Source: CADEEN01 sp963783785 (GTDB taxonomy: Bacteria > Pseudomonadota > Gammaproteobacteria > Burkholderiales > Burkholderiaceae_C). From it: DNA of 64,000 nucleotides. The position numbers were made by a program, and so were the translations under genes. The DNA lies in contig CAWAOQ010000019.1 in NCBI GenBank assembly GCA_963783785.1, positions 30,687 through 94,686 of the forward strand, in the 5' to 3' direction. The notes beneath the pieces were generated by a model that saw only the letters and a list, made by a program, of their open reading frames with translations, was not told the origin of the DNA and made no database searches. Of the stretch, positions 9,851-20,697 are shown piece by piece (the first letter of the stretch is position 1; each line of letters begins with the position of its first letter).

Positions 9851-10423
9851 ATGAACTGGCAGCAAGCCGTCGAACGCACCGTCACCGGCCTGGGCTATGA
9901 GTTGGTCGACCTCGAACGCTCGGGGGGTGGCCTGCTGCGCGTGTTCATCGATCGGGTGCCTGGCCAGGCCTACCCGACCGGCAGTGCGGCGTTCGTGACG
10001 GTCGACGATTGCGAAGCGGTGACGCGGCAGTTGCAGCATGTCCTCGAGGTCGAGCAGTGCGACTATGCGCGGCTCGAAGTGTCGTCGCCGGGCCTGGATC
10101 GGCCGCTCAAGCGCGAGGCCGACTATGCGCGGTTCGCCGGCTCGGTGGTGGCGCTGACGCTCAAGCTGCCGCTGGCTGGCCGCAAGAAGTTCGAAGGTGT
10201 GCTGGCGGCGCGCGAGGGCGGCTGGCGCCTGGAACTGGCGCCGGCGGGCAAGGTGGCCAAGAGCGCCAGGGCCCAGCCGCAGCAGGCGCAGGTGCTCGAT
10301 TTCGTCCTGGACGAGGTGCGCGAGGCGCATCTGGTCCCGGTGGTGGATTTCAAGGGCAAGGCCAAGGCCGGAGCTGCCGAGGCGGTGCCGGCGCAGGCCG
10401 TGTCTGCGCACGACGGAGAGTGA
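9851..10423 (+). CDS. rimP: Ribosome maturation factor RimP
   Basis: A 190-residue protein needed for 30S subunit maturation. The N-terminal domain contains LGYELVDLERSGGGLLRVFID, and the family signature YARLEVSSPGLDRPLKREADY lies near residues 75-95. The C-terminal SH3-like domain is followed by an Ala/Lys-rich tail. It is the first gene of rimP-nusA-infB, the usual proteobacterial order, and nusA follows after seven bases. Confidence 0.96.
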   Translation: MNWQQAVERTVTGLGYELVDLERSGGGLLRVFIDRVPGQAYPTGSAAFVTVDDCEAVTRQLQHVLEVEQCDYARLEVSSPGLDRPLKREADYARFAGSVVALTLKLPLAGRKKFEGVLAAREGGWRLELAPAGKVAKSARAQPQQAQVLDFVLDEVREAHLVPVVDFKGKAKAGAAEAVPAQAVSAHDGE

Positions 10424-10430
10424 GACAAGA

Positions 10431-11909
10431 ATGAACCGCGAAATGTTGATGCTGGTCGATGCGATCTCCCGCGAGAAGAGCGTGGAGCGCGAGGTCGTCT
10501 TCGGCGCCGTCGAGGCCGCGCTGGCTTCGGCGACCAAGAAGTTGCACGGCGGCGAGGTCGATATCCGCGTCGCGGTCGATCGCGAGACCGGTGACTACGA
10601 GACCTTCCGCCGCTGGCACGTGGTGGCCAACGAAGCCGGCCTGCAGATCCCGGACGCCGAGATCCTCCTGTTCGAGGCCCAGGAGCAGATCCCCGACATC
10701 GAGGTCGATGACCATATCGAAGAGCCGATCGAGTCGCTGACCATCGGCCGCATCGGTGCCCAGGCGGCCAAGCAGGTGATCCTGCAGAAGATCCGCGACG
10801 CCGAACGCGAGCAACTGCTCAACGACTTCATGTCGCGGGGCGAGAAGATCATGGTCGGCACCGTCAAGCGCCTCGACAAGGGCGACATCATCGTCGAGAG
10901 CGGCCGCGTCGAAGGACGCTTGAAGCGCAGCGAGATGATCCCGAAGGAGAACCTGCGCTCGGGCGACCGTGTCCGTGCCTACATCAGCGGCATCGACGAC
11001 ACGATCCGCGGGCCGCAGATCATGCTGTCGCGTTCGGCGCCGGGTTTCATGATGGAGCTGTTCGCGCAGGAAGTCCCCGAGATCGAGCAGGGCCTGCTCG
11101 AGATCAAGAGCTGCGCGCGCGACCCGGGTTCGCGCGCCAAGATCGCCGTCGTTTCCTACGACAAACGGGTCGATCCGATCGGCACCTGCGTCGGCGTGCG
11201 CGGTTCGCGCGTCACCGCCGTCACCAACGAGCTGGCCGGCGAGCGTGTGGACATCGTGCTGTGGTCCGAAGACCCGGCGCAATTCGTGATCGGCGCGCTG
11301 GCACCGGCCAACGTGCAGTCGATCGTCGTCGACGAGGAGCGCCATGCGATGGACGTGGTCGTCGACGAGGAGAACCTCGCGATCGCGATCGGTCGCGGCG
11401 GCCAGAACGTGCGTCTGGCCTCCGACCTGACGGGCTGGCGCATCAACATCATGACTGCCGAGGAATCGAGCGCCAAGCAGACGCAGGAGTCCGATTCGAT
11501 CCGTCGCCTGTTCGTCGACAAGCTCGACGTCGACGAGGAGGTGGCCGAGATCCTGATCGCCGAGGGCTTCACCAGTCTCGAGGAAGTGGCCTACGTGCCG
11601 ATGCAGGAGATGCTCGAGATCGAGAGCTTCGACGAGGACACGGTCAATGAATTGCGCACCCGTGCCAAGGATGCGCTGTTGACGATGGAGATCGCCAAGG
11701 AGGAGAAGGTCGAAGAGGTCTCGCAGGATCTGCGCGACCTCGATGGCCTGACGCCCGACCTGATCGCCAAGCTGGCCGACGGCGGCATCCACACGCGCGA
11801 CGACCTGGCCGACCTGGCCGTCGACGAATTGACCGAGATCAGCGGCATCGACGATGCCCAGGCCAAGACACTCATCATGCAGGCGCGTGCGCACTGGTTC
11901 AACGACTGA
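10431..11909 (+). CDS. nusA: Transcription termination/antitermination factor NusA
   Basis: A 492-residue elongation factor that binds RNA polymerase and modulates pausing, termination and antitermination. Domains in order: an N-terminal polymerase-binding domain (MNREMLMLVDAISREKSVE), S1 (GTVKRLDKGDIIVESGRVEG), KH1 and KH2 (VGVRGSRVTAVTNEL and AIGRGGQNVRLASDLTGW), and two C-terminal acidic repeats (EILIAEGFTSLEEVAYVP and DLIAKLADGGIHTRDDLADL). Full length for a betaproteobacterial NusA. It may control its own operon through the hairpin at 9799-9828. Confidence 0.98.
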   Translation: MNREMLMLVDAISREKSVEREVVFGAVEAALASATKKLHGGEVDIRVAVDRETGDYETFRRWHVVANEAGLQIPDAEILLFEAQEQIPDIEVDDHIEEPIESLTIGRIGAQAAKQVILQKIRDAEREQLLNDFMSRGEKIMVGTVKRLDKGDIIVESGRVEGRLKRSEMIPKENLRSGDRVRAYISGIDDTIRGPQIMLSRSAPGFMMELFAQEVPEIEQGLLEIKSCARDPGSRAKIAVVSYDKRVDPIGTCVGVRGSRVTAVTNELAGERVDIVLWSEDPAQFVIGALAPANVQSIVVDEERHAMDVVVDEENLAIAIGRGGQNVRLASDLTGWRINIMTAEESSAKQTQESDSIRRLFVDKLDVDEEVAEILIAEGFTSLEEVAYVPMQEMLEIESFDEDTVNELRTRAKDALLTMEIAKEEKVEEVSQDLRDLDGLTPDLIAKLADGGIHTRDDLADLAVDELTEISGIDDAQAKTLIMQARAHWFND

Positions 11910-11971
11910 CCCCATTGACAACAACGCACCCTCACGCACAGCAAGCCGCACGCCCACCAAGGATTCCCACA

Positions 11972-14785
11972 ATGGCTGTGACCACCGTCGCACAACTTGC
12001 CGCCGAGCTGAACCGCCCGGCCACCGCGCTGCTCGACCAGTTGCGGTCGGCCGGCGTTGCCAAGCAATCGGCCGACGACGCATTGACCGATGCCGACAAG
12101 GCGCGGTTGCTCGAACACCTGCGCATCAGTCACGGCAGCGTCCCCAGCGCCGAGCGCAAGAAGATCAGCATCACGCGCAAGAGCACCAGCGAGATCAAGC
12201 AGGCCGATGCGTCGGGCAAGGCGCGCACGATCCAGGTCGAGGTCCGCAAGAAGCGTACGTTCGTCAAGCGTGACGAAACCCCGGCGGTCGAGGAGCCGGT
12301 GGCGCCGCCAGCGCCGGCGGTCGACGAAGCCGAGTTGGCGCGTCGCGCCGACGAGGCGCGCCGTCAGGCCGAGTTGCTGCGCCGCCAGGAGGAAGAACTG
12401 GCCGACAAGCGCCGTCAGCGTGAAGAGCAGGAACAGCGCGAGCGCGAAGCGGCCGAGGCGCGTGCGCAAGCCGCGGTCGAGAAGGCCGCCAGCGAACTCG
12501 CCGCCGGGACACCGTCGGCGCAGCCGCAGCCTGCCGCGCCGGCGGCACCGGCGGCGCCCGCCGCCGAGGCGCCGAAGCCGGCCTTGCGTGTGGTCAAGGC
12601 CGTCGACACCGAGGCCGCCGAGAAGCAGCGCCTGGTCGATCTCGAAAGGCGCCGCAAGGCCGCCGAGACCGAGGCCGCCGCGATCCGCGCGATGATGAGT
12701 GCGCCGAAGAAGGTGCTGGTGGCCAAGAAGCCCGAGGAGGTCAAGCCCGAAGCTGCGGCCGCCATCAAGGGCACGATTCACAAGCCGGCTGCGCGGCCCG
12801 GCGCCCCTGCAGCGGCAGCGGGCGCAGCCAAGCCCGGCGACAAGAAGTCGGTCAAGTCGGAGAAGTTGTCGTCGAGCTGGGCTGACGACGCGGCCAAGAA
12901 GCGTGCGCTGAAGACGCGCGGCGACACCGGTGGTGGCCGTGCCGGCTGGCGCGCGCCCAAGGGTGGCCGCGGCCGGGGCGATCGTGGCGACGCCAATGGA
13001 TCGACCTTCGTCGCGCCGACCGAGGCGGTGGTGCAGGAAGTGCACGTGCCGGAAACGATCACCGTGGCCGATCTGGCGCACAAGATGAGCGTCAAGGCCT
13101 CCGAGGTGGTCAAGCAGCTGATGAAGCTGGGCCAGATGGTGACCATCAACCAGTCGCTCGATCAAGAGACGGCGATGATCCTGGTCGAGGAGATGGGCCA
13201 CAAGGCGTTCGCCGCCAAGCTCGACGATCCCGAGGCATTCACCGAGGAAGAAGAAGCCGCCTCGACTGCGGTGGCCGTGCCTCGTGCACCGGTGGTCACC
13301 GTGATGGGCCACGTCGATCATGGCAAGACCTCGTTGCTCGACTACATCCGCCGCGCCCGCGTGGCGGCAGGCGAGGCCGGCGGCATCACCCAGCACATCG
13401 GCGCCTACCACGTCGATACGCCGCGCGGCATGATCACCTTCCTCGACACCCCGGGGCACGCCGCGTTCACCGCGATGCGCGCTCGCGGTGCCAAGGCCAC
13501 CGACATCGTGATCCTGGTGGTGGCGGCCGACGACGGTGTGATGCCGCAGACCAAGGAAGCCATCAGCCACGCCAAGGCGGCCGGGGTGCCGATCGTCGTG
13601 GCGATGAACAAGATCGACAAGCCCGACGCCAACATCGAGCGCCTGAAGAGCGAGCTGGTGGCCGAACAGGTGGTGCCGGAAGACTTCGGCGGCGAGTCGC
13701 CGTTCGTGCCGGTGTCGGCCAAGACCGGCCAGGGCATCGACACGCTGCTCGAACAGGTGCTGCTGCAGGCCGAGGTGCTGGAGCTGAAGGCGCCGCAGGA
13801 AGCGATGGCCAAGGGCCTGGTGATCGAAGCCCAGCTCGACAAGGGCCGCGGTCCGGTGGCCACGGTGCTGATCCAGTCGGGCACCTTGAAGCGCGGCGAC
13901 GTGGTGCTGGCGGGGTCGAGCTACGGTCGCGTGCGCGCGATGCTCGACGAAGACGGCAAGGCGATCACCGAGGCGGGTCCGTCGATCCCGGTCGAGATCC
14001 AGGGCCTGACCGAAGTGCCGCAGGCCGGCGATGAATTCATGGTGCTGTCCGACGAGCGCCGTGCGCGCGAGATCGCCACGTTCCGCCAGGGCAAGTACCG
14101 CGACGTCAAGCTGGCCAAGCAGCAGGCCGCCAAGCTCGAGAACATGTTCGAGACCATGGGCGAGGGCCAGGCGCAGACGCTGGCGCTGATCATCAAGGCC
14201 GACGTGCAGGGCTCGCAGGAAGCGCTGGCACAGTCGCTGGTCAAGCTGTCCACCGACGAGGTCAAGGTCCAGGTGGTCCATGCCGCGGTCGGTGGCATCA
14301 GCGAGAGCGACATCAACCTGGCGATCGCTTCCAAGGCGGTGATCATCGGCTTCAACGTGCGCGCCGATGCCAACGCCCGCAAGCTGGCCGAGAACAACGG
14401 CGTCGACATCCGCTACTACAACATCATCTACGACGCGGTCGACGAGATGAAGGCCGCGATGACCGGCATGCTGGCGCCCGAGCAGAAGGAAGAGATCATC
14501 GGCATGGCCGAGATCCGCACCGTCTTCGTCGCCAGCAAGATCGGCACCGTGGCCGGTTGCATGGTCACCGCGGGCCACGTCACGCGCAACGCGCGTTTCC
14601 GCCTGCTGCGCGACAACGTGGTGGTCTACACCGGCGAGCTGGAGTCGCTCAAGCGCCTGAAGGACGACGTGCGCGACGTCAAGGAAGGCTTCGAGTGCGG
14701 CATCAAGCTGAAGAACTTCAACGACATCGTCGCCGGCGACCAGCTCGAGTTCTTCGAAGTCAAGGAAGTCGCTCGCACTTTGTAG
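11972..14785 (+). CDS. infB: Translation initiation factor IF-2
   Basis: A 937-residue GTPase that places initiator tRNA on the ribosome. There is an N-terminal IF2_N fold (VTTVAQLAAELNRPATALL), a long charged Glu/Arg and Ala/Pro linker, a second IF2_N domain (ETITVADLAHKMSVKASEVV), then the G domain with GHVDHGKTS, DTPGHAAF and NKIDKP, and the C-terminal beta-barrel domains ending EFFEVKEVARTL. The start chosen is the ATG preceded by CCAAGGAT. A terminator follows at 14810. Confidence 0.98.
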   Translation: MAVTTVAQLAAELNRPATALLDQLRSAGVAKQSADDALTDADKARLLEHLRISHGSVPSAERKKISITRKSTSEIKQADASGKARTIQVEVRKKRTFVKRDETPAVEEPVAPPAPAVDEAELARRADEARRQAELLRRQEEELADKRRQREEQEQREREAAEARAQAAVEKAASELAAGTPSAQPQPAAPAAPAAPAAEAPKPALRVVKAVDTEAAEKQRLVDLERRRKAAETEAAAIRAMMSAPKKVLVAKKPEEVKPEAAAAIKGTIHKPAARPGAPAAAAGAAKPGDKKSVKSEKLSSSWADDAAKKRALKTRGDTGGGRAGWRAPKGGRGRGDRGDANGSTFVAPTEAVVQEVHVPETITVADLAHKMSVKASEVVKQLMKLGQMVTINQSLDQETAMILVEEMGHKAFAAKLDDPEAFTEEEEAASTAVAVPRAPVVTVMGHVDHGKTSLLDYIRRARVAAGEAGGITQHIGAYHVDTPRGMITFLDTPGHAAFTAMRARGAKATDIVILVVAADDGVMPQTKEAISHAKAAGVPIVVAMNKIDKPDANIERLKSELVAEQVVPEDFGGESPFVPVSAKTGQGIDTLLEQVLLQAEVLELKAPQEAMAKGLVIEAQLDKGRGPVATVLIQSGTLKRGDVVLAGSSYGRVRAMLDEDGKAITEAGPSIPVEIQGLTEVPQAGDEFMVLSDERRAREIATFRQGKYRDVKLAKQQAAKLENMFETMGEGQAQTLALIIKADVQGSQEALAQSLVKLSTDEVKVQVVHAAVGGISESDINLAIASKAVIIGFNVRADANARKLAENNGVDIRYYNIIYDAVDEMKAAMTGMLAPEQKEEIIGMAEIRTVFVASKIGTVAGCMVTAGHVTRNARFRLLRDNVVVYTGELESLKRLKDDVRDVKEGFECGIKLKNFNDIVAGDQLEFFEVKEVARTL

Positions 14786-14809
14786 TGCGGAGTTCGTCTC
14801 ACCCGAGCC

Positions 14810-14847
14810 AACCCCGCCCACTGCAAAGTCGGCGGGGTTTGTCTTTT
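14810..14847 (+). terminator. Intrinsic terminator between infB and rbfA
   Basis: AACCCCGCC (14810-14818) pairs perfectly with GGCGGGGTT (14831-14839), giving a nine-base-pair GC-rich stem with a 12-base loop, followed by TTTGTCTTTT. It sits in the 77-base gap between infB and rbfA, so it likely reduces read-through into rbfA-truB-typA rather than being an operon end. Confidence 0.75.
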
Positions 14848-14862
14848 CCGGGGCCCACAACC

Positions 14863-15231
14863 ATGACACGACACAAGAAAGCCATTCCCAATCGCAGCTT
14901 CCGCGTTGCCGACCAGATCCAGCGCGATGTGGCCGACCTGATCCGCGAGTTGAAGGACCCGCGCATCGGCATGGTCACGATCACCGGCGTCGACGTCACG
15001 CCCGACTACGCCCATGCCACGGTGCGCTTTTCGCTGCTGGTCGGCGACACCGCCGAGTGCGAGGCCGCGCTCAACGAGGCGGCCGGTTTCGTGCGCAATG
15101 GCCTGTTCAAGCGCCTGCAGATCCACACCGTGCCGACGCTGCACTTCCAGTTCGATCGCACCATCGAGCGCGCCGCTGAGCTGTCGGCGCTGATCCAGCG
15201 CGCCAACGCCACACGGGCCCTGGACGATTGA
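14863..15231 (+). CDS. rbfA: Ribosome-binding factor A
   Basis: A 122-residue single-KH-fold protein that binds the 30S subunit and helps 16S rRNA processing, especially at low temperature. Motifs: RVADQIQRDVADLIRELKDPRI near residue 15-35, and TVPTLHFQFDRTIERAAEL near the C terminus. Its stop shares one base with the truB ATG. The standard order infB-rbfA-truB is kept. Confidence 0.96.
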   Translation: MTRHKKAIPNRSFRVADQIQRDVADLIRELKDPRIGMVTITGVDVTPDYAHATVRFSLLVGDTAECEAALNEAAGFVRNGLFKRLQIHTVPTLHFQFDRTIERAAELSALIQRANATRALDD

Positions 15232-16163
15232 TGAACGGACCGCGCCAGCGAATCGCCCGCCGCGCCGTGCATGGCGTGCTGCTGCTGGACAAGCCTGTCG
15301 GCCTGTCCAGCAACGATGCACTGCAGCAGGCCAAGCGATGGCTGCGCGCCGAGAAGGCGGGCCACACCGGCACGCTCGATCCGCTGGCCTCGGGGCTGCT
15401 GCCGCTGACGTTCGGCGCGGCCACCAAGTTCTCGCAGGTCAGCCTGGACGCCGACAAGCGCTACCTCGCGACGCTGCGGCTGGGCGTCACGACGACCACC
15501 GGCGATCTCGAAGGCTCGCCGGTCCTCGAACGGCCGGTGGACATCACGCGCGCCGACCTCGATGCCGCCTGCCTGCGTTTTGCCGGCGCGATCGACCAGC
15601 GCCCGCCAATGCATTCGGCACTGAAGCACGAGGGCCGTGCACTCTACGAATACGCACGACAGGGCATCGAAGTCGATCGTGCAGTGCGCCGCGTGGTCAT
15701 CCACCGCATCGACATCCTGGACTGGCAGGCCGCCAGCCTCGTGATCGAGATCGCGTGCAGCAAGGGCACCTATGTCCGCACGCTGGCCGAATCGATCGGC
15801 GAGGCGCTGGGTTGCGGCGCACACCTCGTCGCATTGCGCCGCACGGGCAGCGGCCCGCTGGCCATCGAGGATGCGATCACGCTCGACGAACTGGCGGCGC
15901 TCGACGAACCCCAGCGCGACGCCAGGCTGCTGCCGCCCGACGCGCTGCTGGCCGACTGGACGGCCTTGCGCCTGCCCGCCGATGAGGCCGGTCGCTTCCT
16001 GACCGGCCTGCGTCGCCGCGTCGACGCGCCCGACAACGACCGCGTCCGCGTCTACGGCCCCGAACCCAAGGCGCTACTCGGCGCCGCCCACATCCAAGCC
16101 GGCGAGCTGATTCCCGACCGGCTGTTGAGCCCTGTTGAACTGCAGGGCCTGCTCGCATCCTGA
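15231..16163 (+). CDS. truB: tRNA pseudouridine(55) synthase TruB
   Basis: A 310-residue enzyme that makes pseudouridine 55 in the T loop of tRNAs. The catalytic aspartate is Asp50 in GHTGTLDPLASG, preceded by LLLDKPVGLSSN. The motif CSKGTYVRTLAESIG lies near residue 180 and a PUA-like C-terminal domain follows. ATG at 15231 overlaps the rbfA stop; an in-frame TTG three bases earlier is less likely. Confidence 0.96.
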   Translation: MNGPRQRIARRAVHGVLLLDKPVGLSSNDALQQAKRWLRAEKAGHTGTLDPLASGLLPLTFGAATKFSQVSLDADKRYLATLRLGVTTTTGDLEGSPVLERPVDITRADLDAACLRFAGAIDQRPPMHSALKHEGRALYEYARQGIEVDRAVRRVVIHRIDILDWQAASLVIEIACSKGTYVRTLAESIGEALGCGAHLVALRRTGSGPLAIEDAITLDELAALDEPQRDARLLPPDALLADWTALRLPADEAGRFLTGLRRRVDAPDNDRVRVYGPEPKALLGAAHIQAGELIPDRLLSPVELQGLLAS

Positions 16164-16177
16164 AAGTGCATCCTCAA

Positions 16178-17991
<1,814 letters not shown>

Positions 17992-17995
<4 letters not shown>

Positions 17996-18900
17996 CGCAT
18001 CGCAGGGCGGTGGCCCTGATGATCGTCTGCACGCTGCTGTGGAGCATCGCCGGCGTCGTCGCGCGGCAACTCGACGCGGCGCGCAGCTTCGAGGTCACGT
18101 TCTGGCGCAGCCTGTTCAACGCGACGGCCTTGCTGGTCGCGCTGCTGGCGCTGCGCGGTGCGAGGCTGTGGTCCGACATCGGGCGCGGTGGCCGCGCGCT
18201 GTGGTTCTCGGCGGCGTGCTGGGCCGTGATGTACACCAACTTCATGGTCGCGATCACGCTGACCACGGTGGCCACGGTGCTGGTCACGATGGCCGTCGCG
18301 CCGCTGGTGACGGCGCTGTTCGCGCGCCTGTTCCTGCACCACCGGCTGCCGGTGCGCACCTGGGCCGCGATCGGCGTCGCCGGCTTGGGCATCGCCTGGA
18401 TGTTCGGGCGTCAGGCGATGGCCGGCCATGACACCGGCGGCGCCTCGATGACCGGCGCGCTGGTCGCCCTCGGCGTGCCACTGGCCGCCGCAGCCAACTG
18501 GACGCTGCTGCAGCACCTGCACCAGCGCCATGCCGCGGATGCGCGCATCGAGGAGCCTCAGATGCTCCCCGCCGTGCTGCTCGGTGCCTTGCTCTCGGCC
18601 GCGGTCACGTTGCCGCTGGCGCTGCCGTTGTCTGCCACGGCGCACGACCTTTCATGGCTGGCGCTGCTGGGTGTCTTTCAGCTGGCGATCCCGTGCCTGC
18701 TGGTGGTGCGCCTGTCCAAGGTGCTGGCGGCGCCGGAAATATCGCTGCTGGGCCTGCTCGAGGTCATCTTCGGGGTGCTGCTGGCATGGGTCGGTGCCGG
18801 CGAGGTGCCCAGTGCCGACGCGCTGGCGGGCGGCGCGCTGGTCATCGCGGCGCTGGTCGCCAACGAGTGGCTGGCGATGCGCGGGCGCGTGGCTTCCTAG
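17992..18900 (+). CDS. EamA/DMT-family transporter
   Basis: A 302-residue inner-membrane protein with about ten hydrophobic segments arranged as two EamA repeats (first from ALMIVCTLLWSIAGVVAR, second from GALVALGVPLAAAANWTLLQ). It belongs to the drug/metabolite transporter superfamily, which exports amino acids, nucleotides or other small metabolites; the substrate cannot be told. It starts ATGA within the typA stop, so it is co-transcribed with typA, but no functional link is known. Confidence 0.88.
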
Positions 18901-18948
18901 GGTGATCACCGGGTCGGTGCCGACCGCCGGCCGCCTAGCATCCGCCGC

Positions 18949-20676
18949 ATGACACGACTTTCCGGCCTCGACGCCACCTTCCTGTACCTCGAATCGCCCG
19001 AAATGCCGATGCATGTCGGCGCGCTGCACTTGTTCGAGCTTCCAGCCGGCAGGCGCGGCCGCTTCGTCCACGCGCTGCGCAAGCACGTCGCCGCGCGGCT
19101 GCCGATCATGCCGGCCTTGCGCCGCAAGCTGTGGATGATGCCGCTGAACCTGGCCAATCCGGTGTGGGTCGATGCGGTGCCCGATCTGAAGCGGCACATC
19201 GTCGAGGTCAAGCTCGCGGCGGCCGGCCGCGGTCGCCAGAACGGCGAGATGGCGCAACTCGAGGCGCTGGTGGCCCGGTTGCACATGCAGCGGCTCGATC
19301 GCGACAGACCGCTGTGGAAATTCCATGTCATCGAAGGGCTGGCGCCCGGCGAGGGCGGCCGCAAGCGGGTGGCGCTCTACACCCAGTTGCATCATGCCGC
19401 CGTCGATGGCCAGGGTGCGGTGGCGCTGGCCAACGCGCTGCTCGACGTCAGCCCGACGCCGCGCGCGATCGAGGCTCGCGCGTCCCGCCGCACCAGGCGC
19501 TTCGAGCTCGGCCTGGTGGAGATGATCTCCGGCGCCATCGGCAGCGAGGTGCAGCAGATCACGCAGATGATCCGTGCACTGCCAGGCACCGTCAGCGGCT
19601 TGTCGTCGGCGCTGACGCAGGTGGCGGCCCGCAGCGAACTCGTGACCGGCAAGAAGCGCGCCGGCAGCCTCGGCCTGGCACCGCGCACGCGGCTCAACGC
19701 CTCGGTGACCGATGGCCGCGTCTTTGCCACGGTGACGCTGCCGCTGCACGAACTGCGGGCACTGGGTCAGCTGCATGGCGCCACGCTCAATGACATGGTG
19801 CTGATGCTGTGCAGCACGGCGCTGCGCCGGCATTTCGGCAAACACGGGCCGCTGCCGCGCAAGTCGATGGTCGCCGCGGTGCCGGTGTCGCTGCGCGCAA
19901 CGGGCGACACCCGCTCCGACAACCAGGCTTCGATGACGCTGATCAGCCTGGGCACCAACGTGGCCGACCCGGTGCGGCGGCTGGCCCATATCAAGGCCGC
20001 AACGAAGTCGATGAAGGCCACGCTGGCGGGCGTCAAGAACATCCTGCCAACCGACTTTCCTTCGCTGGGCGTGCCGTGGCTGATGGAGGCGGCCACCGCG
20101 CTCTACCAGCGCGCCAAGGTCGCCGACAAGTTGCCGCCGGTGGCCAATGTCGTCATCTCGAACGTGCCCGGCCCGGCGGTGCCGCTGTACCTGGCCGGTG
20201 CGCGGATGCTGACCAACTACCCGTGCTCGATCGTCGTGCATGGCGTGGCGCTGAACATCACGGTGCAGAGCTATGACCAGTCGCTCGATTTCGGGCTGAT
20301 GGCCGACGCGCAGGCGATGCCGGAGTTGCGTGAACTGGCCGACGCGATCCGTGTCGCACTCGACGACATTCGCGCACTGCCGGTCGACGAGGCCGACGCC
20401 GACGTGATCCCGGCCACTGCGGCCCAGGTGGCGCAGGGCGCCGCGCGCCAGGCCGGCAAGGCGCTCGGGCGCGCCGCGGGCGCAGCGATCGACAGCGCCA
20501 CCGACCTGCTGCCGCGACCCGTGACCCGCGCGGCGCGCAATGTCAACCGGCGCGCCAGCCAGCTGGCGGAGAACATGGTGTCGCAGGTCGTGCCGGCGGT
20601 GACGAAGAGGGCCATTGGCCGCGCGTTCGACAGCGCTGTCGCCAGTGTCAGCAAGGCCGCCACGCGCAAGCGGTGA
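18949..20676 (+). CDS. Wax ester synthase/diacylglycerol acyltransferase (WS/DGAT family)
   Basis: A 575-residue acyltransferase of the bacterial bifunctional WS/DGAT family, which joins acyl-CoA to a fatty alcohol (wax ester) or diacylglycerol (triacylglycerol). The active-site motif HHAAVDG is at about residues 148-154, with the N-terminal LSGLDATFLYLESPEMPMHVG and the later NDMVLMLCSTALRRH and VVISNVPGPAVPLYLAGA typical of the family. The C-terminal ~110 residues are an Ala/Arg-rich extension beyond the conserved domain. A reductase and alcohol dehydrogenase that could supply fatty alcohol lie 11-15 kb downstream. Triacylglycerol rather than wax could be the main product. Confidence 0.92.
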   Translation: MTRLSGLDATFLYLESPEMPMHVGALHLFELPAGRRGRFVHALRKHVAARLPIMPALRRKLWMMPLNLANPVWVDAVPDLKRHIVEVKLAAAGRGRQNGEMAQLEALVARLHMQRLDRDRPLWKFHVIEGLAPGEGGRKRVALYTQLHHAAVDGQGAVALANALLDVSPTPRAIEARASRRTRRFELGLVEMISGAIGSEVQQITQMIRALPGTVSGLSSALTQVAARSELVTGKKRAGSLGLAPRTRLNASVTDGRVFATVTLPLHELRALGQLHGATLNDMVLMLCSTALRRHFGKHGPLPRKSMVAAVPVSLRATGDTRSDNQASMTLISLGTNVADPVRRLAHIKAATKSMKATLAGVKNILPTDFPSLGVPWLMEAATALYQRAKVADKLPPVANVVISNVPGPAVPLYLAGARMLTNYPCSIVVHGVALNITVQSYDQSLDFGLMADAQAMPELRELADAIRVALDDIRALPVDEADADVIPATAAQVAQGAARQAGKALGRAAGAAIDSATDLLPRPVTRAARNVNRRASQLAENMVSQVVPAVTKRAIGRAFDSAVASVSKAATRKR

Positions 20677-20697
20677 TCGCGCTCGGCCCGCACACAG

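Noticed and set aside
11591..14869. A 1092-residue open frame on the minus strand across infB
   Set aside because: It is the mirror of infB in high-GC DNA, where stop codons are rare; its sequence is low-complexity Leu/Arg/Gly with no family, and infB is certain on the other strand.
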